A stretch of 9,105 nucleotides of DNA, from assembly GCA_031288935.1 (NCBI GenBank), contig JAITQL010000181.1, forward strand, positions 1 through 9,105. Direction: 5' to 3'. Within the stretch, counting starts at the first letter, position 1. Each line of letters starts with the position of its first letter. This document shows, piece by piece, positions 1 to 5,510 of the stretch. This DNA comes from Tannerella sp. (GTDB taxonomy: Bacteria > Bacteroidota > Bacteroidia > Bacteroidales > Tannerellaceae). The notes below the pieces were generated by a model. That model was not told where the DNA came from and did not search any database. It saw nothing but the letters and a program-made list of their open reading frames with translations. Made by a program: the position numbers and the translations under genes.

Positions 1-1313
1 GCCTGCGCGCCTAACTGGAGCAGGACGTTTTGTTTGGCTGCCTGTATTTTTGTGCTCGGCTGGCGGATTTTGTCCATGGACGCCAAGGCGGATTCGTAAT
101 TTTTCGTCGTCAGATACACTTCCACCAGATGATCGTTTACTTTATCCGCATACTGTGATTCGGGGAAGTCGTTCAGGAAGTCTTCAAAAATCTTCACCGA
201 TTCGCCAAAACCGGAGAACGAGGTTTCATGAATCAACAGGGCGTAATTGTACATGGCCGTTTCCTGCACCTGCTTGTCATGCGCGGACGTGGCCGCCCAT
301 TCAAAGGCCATGCGGGCATTGTTCCGGTCGTTCAGCTTCAGGTAACACTGTCCGAGGTACAGGTATGCGTTTTGCGTCAGCGCATCCTGCTCCTTGACGG
401 TTTCCGAAAACGACTGAATCGCCTTTTTGTAATTTTTCCGGTTGTAATAACATACGCCCAGCAGATAGAGATCGCTCCGCATGGGCGTTTCGGTCGATTC
501 CACATATTCGCTCAGCCTGGCAAGCGCTTTTTCCTGATCTCCCTGATGATAATACGCATTGCCCAGAATCCGCGATATTTCGGCGTTGTTGCCGCTGTCC
601 GGATAGGTATCCAGCAGTTCCTCGCCGCTGGCGATCACCTTGGCGTACTGATTCTGGAGATAGTGAATCTGGGTAATATAATAAAGGGACTGTTCCCGAT
701 AAAGCGGATGATTCTTCAGTTCGGTAAATTCGCTCAGGGCGCTTTTGTAATTTCCCTGGGCGTAATCAATATACGCCAGGTAATAGGACGCCGCATCCCG
801 GAAGGTTGTCCCGGTTTGCCGGAGCCGCAGGAAATACGGCTGCGCCTCTTTCAGGTTGCCTAACTGCAGTAACGAATAAGCCATCCGGAACGTATAGTCC
901 TCGTTTTGCGCCGGACCGAGGCGATCCATGTCCGACTCGTTCAACCAGTAAAGCGCCGTTTGGTAAGCGCCTTCGGCAAAATGAACCGATCCGAGCAGAA
1001 AGCATATTTCGTTTCGGTGGCGTGTATCCGGATAGATGTCCAGATAGTGCTCCAAGACCGCGCCGGCATCCTTGCGTCCCTGTTCAAAGGCGATAAACGC
1101 CAGCATGTAGTCGGCCTCCTGTATCAAATCCCCGTCGGCAGACTGTCCCTTGTAAGCGTTGAGTTTGTCTGCACAGCCGGGATAGTTTTTCAGATCGAAA
1201 AATTCTTTCCCTTCCAGAAACAATCGCTTGGGAGACTCAAACTGCCATGAGCGTTGTCCGTTGACTCCGCGGCATCCCAGAGCCAGACAGAGTAAAACAA
1301 TTATTTTCTTCAT
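1..1313 (-). CDS. Secreted tetratricopeptide-repeat (TPR) protein, N-terminal part (runs off left edge)
   Basis: The reading frame starts at ATG 1313-1311 and stays open for 437 codons to the left edge, so the C-terminus is missing. The N-terminus is a signal peptide: MKK, a hydrophobic run IIVLLCLALG, then polar sequence near residue 20. Cys14 follows LALG and could be a poor lipobox, so export as a lipoprotein or through signal peptidase I are both possible. From about residue 175 the protein shows TPR helix pairs with the usual G-Y-A-L/A spacing, for example around 175-205, 245-278, 281-312 and 314-346 (pieces such as YYNRKNYKKAIQSF and AYLYLGQCYLKLNDRNNARMAF). From memory, related Bacteroidales TPR proteins beginning with a similar RSWQFESP segment are about 1000 residues long. 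The role is probably protein-protein contact in the periplasm or at the outer membrane; no enzyme motif is seen. It lies 52 bp downstream of the sugar kinase on the same strand, so co-transcription is likely. No Shine-Dalgarno is seen before the start. Confidence 0.88.
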   Translation of the reverse strand, partial: MKKIIVLLCLALGCRGVNGQRSWQFESPKRLFLEGKEFFDLKNYPGCADKLNAYKGQSADGDLIQEADYMLAFIAFEQGRKDAGAVLEHYLDIYPDTRHRNEICFLLGSVHFAEGAYQTALYWLNESDMDRLGPAQNEDYTFRMAYSLLQLGNLKEAQPYFLRLRQTGTTFRDAASYYLAYIDYAQGNYKSALSEFTELKNHPLYREQSLYYITQIHYLQNQYAKVIASGEELLDTYPDSGNNAEISRILGNAYYHQGDQEKALARLSEYVESTETPMRSDLYLLGVCYYNRKNYKKAIQSFSETVKEQDALTQNAYLYLGQCYLKLNDRNNARMAFEWAATSAHDKQVQETAMYNYALLIHETSFSGFGESVKIFEDFLNDFPESQYADKVNDHLVEVYLTTKNYESALASMDKIRQPSTKIQAAKQNVLLQLGAQ

Positions 1314-1365
1314 ATGTGTAATGTAAGTATAAATGCACGTTCATGCGAAATGCGAACTCATCCTC

Positions 1366-2328
1366 CTATTCTTTCACTTCCCAGCCCAATGCGCTGGCGC
1401 CTAACACTGCGGCATCGCTTTCCTTCAGCTGCGAGAACAACAGTTTCGTCTTGCCCTCGAACACTTTCAGGACGTTTTTCTCCATCGAGCGCCGGACAGG
1501 CTCCATGAGCAGGTCGCCGGCTTTCGTCAGGCCGCCAAACAGAATGATGGCTTCGGGACTGGAGAAGGCGATGAAGTCGGCAAACGCTTCGCCCAGCATC
1601 CAGCCGGTCTTTTCAAATATCTCGATCGACAATTTATCGCCTTTGACAGCGGCTTCGTAAACATCTTTCGAGGTAATCGATTCCGGATTCAGTTCGCGCA
1701 GCTGGCTGTATTCCGTACGGGTAATCAGCAGTTCGCTCGCTGTACGGGCAACGCCTATGGCCGAGGTATACGCTTCCAGACAACCCCGGCGCCCGCATCC
1801 GCACTGGCGTCCGTTTTCGCGGCGGATAATCGTATGCCCCAGTTCGCCGGCGAAACCGTCGTGTCCGTAGACCAGATTCCCGCCGGCTACGATACCGCTG
1901 CCGACGCCCGTGCCGAGCGTAATCACAATAAAATCCTTCATTCCCTTGGCCGCGCCATAGGTCATCTCGCCGATAGCTGCCGCATTGGCATCGTTGGTCA
2001 ACGTTACCGGAATACCGGTTTTGTCCGAAATCAACTGCGCCAGCGGAATCCGGCCTCTCCAGGGCAAATTCGCGGCAAAGTCAATATTACCCGTAAAATA
2101 ATTGCCGTTGGGCGCGCCCACGCCGATTCCCCTGATCTGATCCTTCCCGCCGGCTTTCTCAATAACGCCCTGCATTGCATCGGCCAGCGCCGCGACATAG
2201 TCGTTGAGGTCTTCATACCGACCGGTTTTGATGGAACCGCTGTGTAAAATGGTTCCTCTTGCATCTACCACGCCGAACACCGTGTTCGTGCCTCCAATAT
2301 CTATTCCGATTACATACGGTTTCTCCAT
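1366..2328 (-). CDS. ROK-family sugar kinase (glucokinase or N-acetylhexosamine kinase type)
   Basis: This is a 320-residue cytoplasmic kinase that transfers phosphate from ATP to the 6-OH of a hexose. The length is normal for ROK kinases. The N-terminal phosphate-binding motif is DIGGTN (residues 10-15). LTNDANAAAIGE (110-121) carries the catalytic Asp113. A second phosphate loop is TLGTGVGSG (137-145). The sugar-binding ExGH motif is ELGH, with Glu162 and His165. The ROK zinc site CGCGRRGCLE gives Cys176, Cys178 and Cys183, with His165 as fourth ligand. All key residues are present, so the enzyme should be active. Family knowledge: Bacteroides ROK kinases (for example RokA) can take glucose or N-acetylglucosamine, so the substrate is not settled by sequence and I give no symbol. 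The first ATG precedes the conserved YVIGIDIGGTN strand directly, which fixes the start. Upstream is AT-rich with no Shine-Dalgarno; a weak TATTATTG at 2394-2387 on the minus strand could be a -7 element. It is followed by the TPR gene. Confidence 0.95.
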   Translation of the reverse strand: MEKPYVIGIDIGGTNTVFGVVDARGTILHSGSIKTGRYEDLNDYVAALADAMQGVIEKAGGKDQIRGIGVGAPNGNYFTGNIDFAANLPWRGRIPLAQLISDKTGIPVTLTNDANAAAIGEMTYGAAKGMKDFIVITLGTGVGSGIVAGGNLVYGHDGFAGELGHTIIRRENGRQCGCGRRGCLEAYTSAIGVARTASELLITRTEYSQLRELNPESITSKDVYEAAVKGDKLSIEIFEKTGWMLGEAFADFIAFSSPEAIILFGGLTKAGDLLMEPVRRSMEKNVLKVFEGKTKLLFSQLKESDAAVLGASALGWEVKE

Positions 2329-2472
2329 GCCGATTATATTTTTAAATTAATTATACGTTTGAGGGACAAAGGAAACGCATTTCTCCCAATAATACAACTT
2401 GCCGTTTGACAAAACACGCGCGTTTAATAAATATTAGTATTGGTCAACGTTCAAAAGTTCGCCGTAGCCGTC

Positions 2473-2505
2473 GTCAATGTCATCCATTGAAGGCTAAAAA
2501 CCTTC
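2473..2505. repeat. Dispersed double-hairpin repeat, copy A
   Basis: A 21-bp segment at 2473-2493 recurs at 8745-8765 with 19 of 21 bases the same. It contains a hairpin TCAATG / CATTGA (2474-2479 with 2485-2490) around a 5-base loop. The two copies differ only inside this loop (tcatc here, ccgtc there). A second, overlapping hairpin GAAGG / CCTTC (2489-2493 with 2501-2505) follows. Both hairpins exist in both copies. It is a small intergenic repeat of unknown function. Confidence 0.6.
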
Positions 2506-2515
2506 CGGACAATAG

Positions 2516-2534
2516 CGCAGGACATCGCCCTGCG
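2516..2534. repeat. Small hairpin CGCAGG / CCTGCG
   Basis: A 6-bp stem, 2516-2521 with 2529-2534, encloses a 7-base loop. It sits directly after repeat copy A and may belong to the same composite intergenic element. No T-tract follows, so it is not a convincing terminator. Confidence 0.4.
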
Positions 2535-2592
2535 AAGAGATGACGCGCCCCCTGTCCATCAGGCTGAAAACCTGAGAACCATAGCAGCCTGC

Positions 2593-2605
2593 GCCCTTTC
2601 AGGGC
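2593..2605. repeat. Small hairpin GCCCT / AGGGC
   Basis: A 5-bp stem with a 3-base loop (GCCCT ttc AGGGC), followed by a G-rich run (ttgggggg). About 30 bp downstream the same words return in swapped order as AGGGC gta GCCCT (2637-2649). The arrangement resembles REP-like intergenic hairpin pairs. Function unknown. Confidence 0.4.
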
Positions 2606-2637
2606 TTGGGGGGAATGCGGTCGCAACACGTTTCACA

Positions 2638-2667
2638 GGGCGTAGCCCTTCATGGCGGCTGCGCCGG
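2638..2667. repeat. 30-bp direct repeat, copy 1
   Basis: This segment matches 2940-2969 at 25 of 30 positions. Both copies hold a GGGC-NNN-GCCC hairpin followed by the identical TTCATGGCGGCT and then CCGG. The hairpin loop differs completely (gta here, aac there) while the stem is kept, which suggests that the structure is what matters. Confidence 0.6.
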
Positions 2668-2775
2668 CGAAGGGAATGAAGAGTGATGAAATACTTTGGA
2701 GAATTAAGAAGTAAGTATTAATAATGAAGAATGATGAAATGTAAGAATATAAACACAGAGCGGGGTTTTGCTATA

Positions 2776-2806
2776 CGGTAACCGGTATTCCGAAGAGAAT
2801 ACCGCA
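2776..2806. repeat. 31-bp direct repeat, copy 1, containing an 8-bp-stem hairpin
   Basis: The segment begins CGGTAAC and ends ACCGCA. It matches 2984-3014 at 26 of 31 positions. Inside is a hairpin CGGTATTC / GAATACCG (2783-2790 with 2797-2804) with a 6-base loop. In the second copy the stem is partly degraded (GGTATTC faces GAACACC). The two copies flank the inverted-repeat block at 2809-2877. Confidence 0.6.
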
Positions 2807-2808
2807 CT

Positions 2809-2877
2809 CCGTCCTTGCGAACGAAGTGAAGCAATCCAGCGGTACTCTCCGGGCTGCTTCGTGCCTCGCAGGGACGG
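2809..2877. repeat. Imperfect inverted repeat of the 'TTGCGAnCGAAG...GCAATCC' intergenic type
   Basis: The left arm CCGTCCTTGCGA (2809-2820) pairs with TCGCAGGGACGG (2866-2877) with one mismatch in 12. The inner arms GAAGCA (2828-2833) and TGCTTC (2855-2860) also pair, leaving about 21 bases in the loop. The words resemble a palindromic intergenic repeat seen in many unrelated bacteria (arms like TTGCGAGCGAAGCGAAGCAATCC); that resemblance is from memory. It is most likely a non-coding repeat transcribed into a long hairpin. Confidence 0.6.
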
Positions 2878-2939
2878 CGGTGTCTTTCGAAGTGGGGCTG
2901 TGTTTTTGGCAGGATCGCCCGTCCGTGCAAACAGCGGAA

Positions 2940-2969
2940 GGGCAACGCCCTTCATGGCGGCTTCTCCGG
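2940..2969. repeat. 30-bp direct repeat, copy 2
   Basis: Second copy of the element at 2638-2667, with 25 of 30 bases the same. Here the hairpin is longer: GAAGGGC aac GCCCTTC, 2937-2943 with 2947-2953 (7-bp stem, 3-base loop). It is followed by ATGGCGGCT and CCGG. Confidence 0.6.
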
Positions 2970-2983
2970 ACGGAGTTTGCCAT

Positions 2984-3014
2984 CGGTAACAGGTATTCCG
3001 AAAGGAACACCGCG
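2984..3014. repeat. 31-bp direct repeat, copy 2
   Basis: Second copy of the segment at 2776-2806, 208 bp downstream, with five substitutions. Its last base is the first base of the 8-bp tandem array that follows. Confidence 0.55.
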
Positions 3015-3060
3015 AATCTTTGAATTTTTGAATCCTTGAATCTTTGAATCTTTGAATATA
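3014..3060. repeat. 8-bp tandem array (GAATCTTT-like, five units plus a partial)
   Basis: Units begin at 3014, 3022, 3030, 3038, 3046 and 3054, exactly 8 bp apart: GAATCTTT, GAATTTTT, GAATCCTT, GAATCTTT, GAATCTTT, GAATATAA. The unit is AT-rich. The array ends about 18 bp before the predicted -33 box of the ppiD-like gene. Such arrays can gain or lose units by slippage. Confidence 0.85.
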
Positions 3061-3077
3061 AAAAACGGCGGAAATGC

Positions 3078-3107
3078 TTTACGGATTTCTTTTTTTTTAT
3101 ACCTTTG
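3078..3107 (+). promoter_or_regulatory. Bacteroidota-type promoter for the ppiD-like gene
   Basis: TACCTTTG at 3100-3107 matches the Bacteroidota -7 consensus TAnnTTTG exactly. TTTA at 3078-3081 stands in for the -33 TTTG with one mismatch, and the spacer is 18 bp, close to the usual 19-21. Transcription would start near 3114, giving an untranslated leader of about 30 bases before the ATG at 3147. A T-run (3089-3098) lies in the spacer. No strong Shine-Dalgarno is seen in the leader (only aaagaga), which is normal for this phylum. Confidence 0.6.
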
Positions 3108-3146
3108 CGCCTTTGAATGAGAAATAGTATAAAGAGATAGTACAAA

Positions 3147-5279
3147 ATGGCTACATTAGAGAAAATCAGAAACCTTTCGGGTCTGTTGGTAGGAGTTGTC
3201 GGAGTGGCATTGTTTGCCTTTATTATCGGTGACTTTTTGAACTCCGGTTCTTCGTACTTCAGCACACCGCAAGATGAAGTGGCAAGCGTGGACGGCGCAG
3301 TGATTGATTACAATCACTATCAGGCCAGAATCGAAGAGATGACGAATGTATACAAGATGGGAAACAGCAGTGCAAATATGGACGAGTATTCCGTCCAGAT
3401 CCGTCAGAGCGTATATAATTCCATGGTACAGGAGATCGTGTTGAACGGGGCGCTTGATAAGTTCGGAATCAAAGTGACGTCGGAAGAACTGTTTGACATG
3501 ATTCAGGGTGAAAACGTGTCGCCGATGGTGCGGCAAATCCCGTTGTTTACGGATCCCCAGACCGGCGTGTTCAGCAAGGCAAGAGCGCTGAATGTCCTCA
3601 AGACCATCGAAAACATGGATGTCGTGCCGCAAAACCAGCGGGCGGAAATTGAAAACGTGCGGAACTACTGGCTGTTCTGGGAACGGAACCTCAAGCAGCA
3701 ACGCTTGCAGGAAAAGTATACGATGCTGCTTTCCAAAGCCATCGTTGCCAATCCGCTCGATGCTAAAAACGCCTACGAAGGCGGGCTGGAAAGTTCGGAT
3801 ATCGCGTTTGCCATGCAGTCGTATGCCACCGTTGCCGATTCGCTGGTGAACGTCAGCGACGCGGAAGTGAAACGGCTGTACGACCGGCGCAAAGAACAGT
3901 TCAAGCAAAAGGAAACACGGATCATGGATTACATCTCCGTGGATATTCGTCCCAGCCGGGAAGATTATAACAAGGTAGAGGACGAGATCGGAAAACTCGG
4001 GGACGAACTGGCGAATGTGACCAGCGTGGTTGAAATGGCGAACCTTCATCCGGAAATGCAGTATGTCGACGCCTTCAAGTCGGAAAAGGAATGGGAACCG
4101 GGCATCGCATCGTTTATCGCCGGCGCCGCTGTGGACGAGGTGGCAGGCCCGTTGTTCGAGAGCGACAGCTATCGCCTGTACAAGCTGATAGACAAAACGA
4201 CGGCTCCCGACTCCGTGCGGGTCAGCCATATCTTTTTGCCGGGACAGGCGGGCGTTAACGTGGCTCCGCTGGCGGACAGCCTGCTGGACGTCCTGAAAAC
4301 CGGAGGCAGTTTTGAAGAACTGGTCTCCAACTATTCCGCCGACCAGCAGAGTGTGGCCAGGGGCGGTGAAATCGGCTGGCTGACCGAATCGGTGGCGTTG
4401 ACGGAAATCGGAGAGGATTTCAGGAATGCCGTCTTCTCGGCGCAGGTGAATCAGCCCGTGATTGTGAAAACGACTTACGGCACGCACATCGTCAAGGTGT
4501 CGGAAAAGACGGCAGACGTTCCCAAGTATAAGGTGGCGCACATTTCACTCTCCGTTACGCCGAGCACGAAAACATACGGACAAATTTATAACGAGCTAAA
4601 CCAGTTCCTGTCGAAAAACAACACGGCGGCAAAAATAAGCCTGGCGGCAAAGGAGGCCGGTTACAATATGGTGTCGAACGTAAGAGTGACTACCGAAGAC
4701 CGGACGATAGGCTCTGTAGTCGATTCGCGCCAGGTTATTCGCTGGGCATTTGAAAGCGCCGGCAAGGATGAAGTGTCTACCATCTTCGAGTGCAAGAATA
4801 ACTTTGTTCTTGCGATTCGCAAAGGGACACTGCCGGAAGGCTATCAATCGTTTGCATCGGTAGCGCCCGTGCTGAAAATGGAATTGACCGCCCGGAAGAA
4901 AGGAGCGGAAATCGTGAAAAGATTGAAGGAGAAAAATCTCCAGACGATAGACGCCTACGTGCAGGCAATGAATTCGACGCTGGATACGGTGAAATTCATT
5001 AACATGAATACGTCCCGCATTACGGGCATCGGCCTGGAACCGGTACTGAATGCGGAAGTCGCGTATGCCCCGGTCAATCAGCTGGGCGGCCCGGTGATCG
5101 GAAACAACGGCGTGTATGTATTTACCGTCACAAACCGGACGCAGGAATCCAGGGAATATAACGAGGCAAGCGAAGTCAGTACCCTTGAGGCAAGCAATGC
5201 CTATCGTGTCGGGTATCAGGCCGTGCAGGCCCTGGTTGAAAATGCGAAAATCACAGACCGGCGGATCCGCTTTGATTAA
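3147..5279 (+). CDS. ppiD: PpiD-like membrane-anchored periplasmic peptidyl-prolyl isomerase (SurA_N / parvulin)
   Basis: This 710-residue protein probably helps exported and outer-membrane proteins fold as they leave the Sec channel. A short cytoplasmic N-terminus (MATLEKIRNL) is followed by one membrane helix at about residues 11-30 (GLLVGVVGVALFAFIIG), placing the rest in the periplasm. Residues about 35-235 form the helical SurA_N-like chaperone region. A parvulin domain lies at about 355-452: VRVSHIFLP with His361, FEELVSNYSAD, GGEIGWL, and the closing TYGTHIVKV with His447. Residues about 455-600 look like a second, degenerate parvulin or substrate-binding module (VAHISLSV, then a VSTIFECKNNFVLAI strand pair). 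Length and order fit the Bacteroidota PpiD type, which from memory is about 710 residues. The first ATG is directly before the anchor, and the promoter lies 40 bp upstream. It is a single-gene unit closed by a terminator 27 bp after the stop. Isomerase activity is inferred; many PpiD parvulin domains are weakly active. Confidence 0.92.
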   Translation: MATLEKIRNLSGLLVGVVGVALFAFIIGDFLNSGSSYFSTPQDEVASVDGAVIDYNHYQARIEEMTNVYKMGNSSANMDEYSVQIRQSVYNSMVQEIVLNGALDKFGIKVTSEELFDMIQGENVSPMVRQIPLFTDPQTGVFSKARALNVLKTIENMDVVPQNQRAEIENVRNYWLFWERNLKQQRLQEKYTMLLSKAIVANPLDAKNAYEGGLESSDIAFAMQSYATVADSLVNVSDAEVKRLYDRRKEQFKQKETRIMDYISVDIRPSREDYNKVEDEIGKLGDELANVTSVVEMANLHPEMQYVDAFKSEKEWEPGIASFIAGAAVDEVAGPLFESDSYRLYKLIDKTTAPDSVRVSHIFLPGQAGVNVAPLADSLLDVLKTGGSFEELVSNYSADQQSVARGGEIGWLTESVALTEIGEDFRNAVFSAQVNQPVIVKTTYGTHIVKVSEKTADVPKYKVAHISLSVTPSTKTYGQIYNELNQFLSKNNTAAKISLAAKEAGYNMVSNVRVTTEDRTIGSVVDSRQVIRWAFESAGKDEVSTIFECKNNFVLAIRKGTLPEGYQSFASVAPVLKMELTARKKGAEIVKRLKEKNLQTIDAYVQAMNSTLDTVKFINMNTSRITGIGLEPVLNAEVAYAPVNQLGGPVIGNNGVYVFTVTNRTQESREYNEASEVSTLEASNAYRVGYQAVQALVENAKITDRRIRFD

Positions 5280-5305
5280 ACCTGCAACATGCAGGGAGAT
5301 GTTAT

Positions 5306-5351
5306 TTGAAGATTTGAAAAGGCTTGCTCCTTTTCAAATCTTCAACTTTTT
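5306..5351 (+). terminator. Strong rho-independent terminator after the ppiD-like gene
   Basis: A 17-bp perfect stem, TTGAAGATTTGAAAAGG (5306-5322) with its complement (5329-5345), encloses a 6-base loop cttgct. It is followed by cTTTTTaatt (5346-5355). The stem starts 27 bp after the ppiD stop. Because it is strong, rlmN and dpp11 should need their own promoter between 5352 and 5510; I could not identify a clear one. Confidence 0.9.
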
Positions 5352-5507
5352 AATTCCGAATCGTCACTCAACGGATGGAGATATTTTCCGCAGGCGGGCG
5401 GCGGGTTTGTGTTCCATACGGAGCGCCATATCCTGCCGGACGTGCCGCCCGAAAACATTCCGACCCGGTTCAAGGCAGTAGCCGATTACAATAAAACAAC
5501 TTGCTGA
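5352..5507 (+). pseudogene. Coding-looking remnant without start codon, upstream of rlmN
   Basis: The frame ending in TGA 5505-5507 is open back to a stop at 5307-5309. It reads like real protein over its last 45 or so codons (pieces GGFVFHTERHILPDV, PPENIPTRFKAVADY, NKTTC), with G or C in most third positions as in the neighbouring genes. There is no in-frame ATG; the only upstream options are internal GTG or CTG codons. An ATG at 5375-5377 is in another frame and would need a frameshift near 5390 to join this one. The stop lies three bases before the rlmN ATG, the spacing of an operon partner. I read it as the 3' end of a gene truncated or frameshifted after insertion of the terminator-bearing segment; a short functional peptide from a non-ATG start is the alternative. 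The family is not recognised. Confidence 0.45.
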
Positions 5508-5510
5508 ATA

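Larger units (their letters stand above)
2329..3146. other. 818-bp divergent intergenic region with short palindromic repeats, no credible gene
   Basis: This region separates the minus-strand kinase start from the plus-strand ppiD-like start. The first 130 bp are AT-rich and should hold the kinase promoter. From about 2470 to 3014 it is a chain of small hairpins and repeated segments listed separately. About 2680-2760 is A-rich low-complexity sequence (repeated gaa/atga words). An 8-bp tandem array (3014-3060) and the ppiD promoter follow. Short open frames here cross the repeats in several registers and show no protein-like composition, so I call no gene. Confidence 0.7.

Noticed and set aside
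228..863. Plus-strand open frame of 211 codons
   Set aside because: It is antisense to the TPR gene, which has a signal peptide and TPR spacing in the true frame.
2329..2470. Confident promoter for the ROK kinase
   Set aside because: Only a weak TATTATTG (minus strand, 2394-2387) is present and the TTTG upstream is about 15 bp away, too close for the -33 position.
2470..3014. Insertion sequence with transposase
   Set aside because: There are inverted and direct repeats but no transposase reading frame or remnant that I can recognise.
2768..3023. Plus-strand frames of 65-73 codons
   Set aside because: They consist of translated repeat elements, with no ribosome-binding context or protein-like pattern.
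3014..3060. CRISPR array
   Set aside because: The units are 8 bp and contiguous, with no spacers and no cas genes.
2771..3265. Minus-strand frame of 164 codons across the intergenic region
   Set aside because: It runs through the 8-bp array and the inverted repeats and starts inside the ppiD-like gene. Its repeated KIQRFKDSKIQRF segment is just the translated tandem array.
3156..4541. Open frame of 461 codons on the minus strand
   Set aside because: It is antisense to the SurA_N and parvulin parts of the ppiD-like gene. Its His/Arg/Phe-rich composition is typical of a mirror frame.
5116..5481. Plus-strand frame of 121 codons over the ppiD end and terminator
   Set aside because: It is out of frame with the ppiD-like gene, passes through the terminator hairpin, and differs from the frame at 5310-5507 that looks coding.
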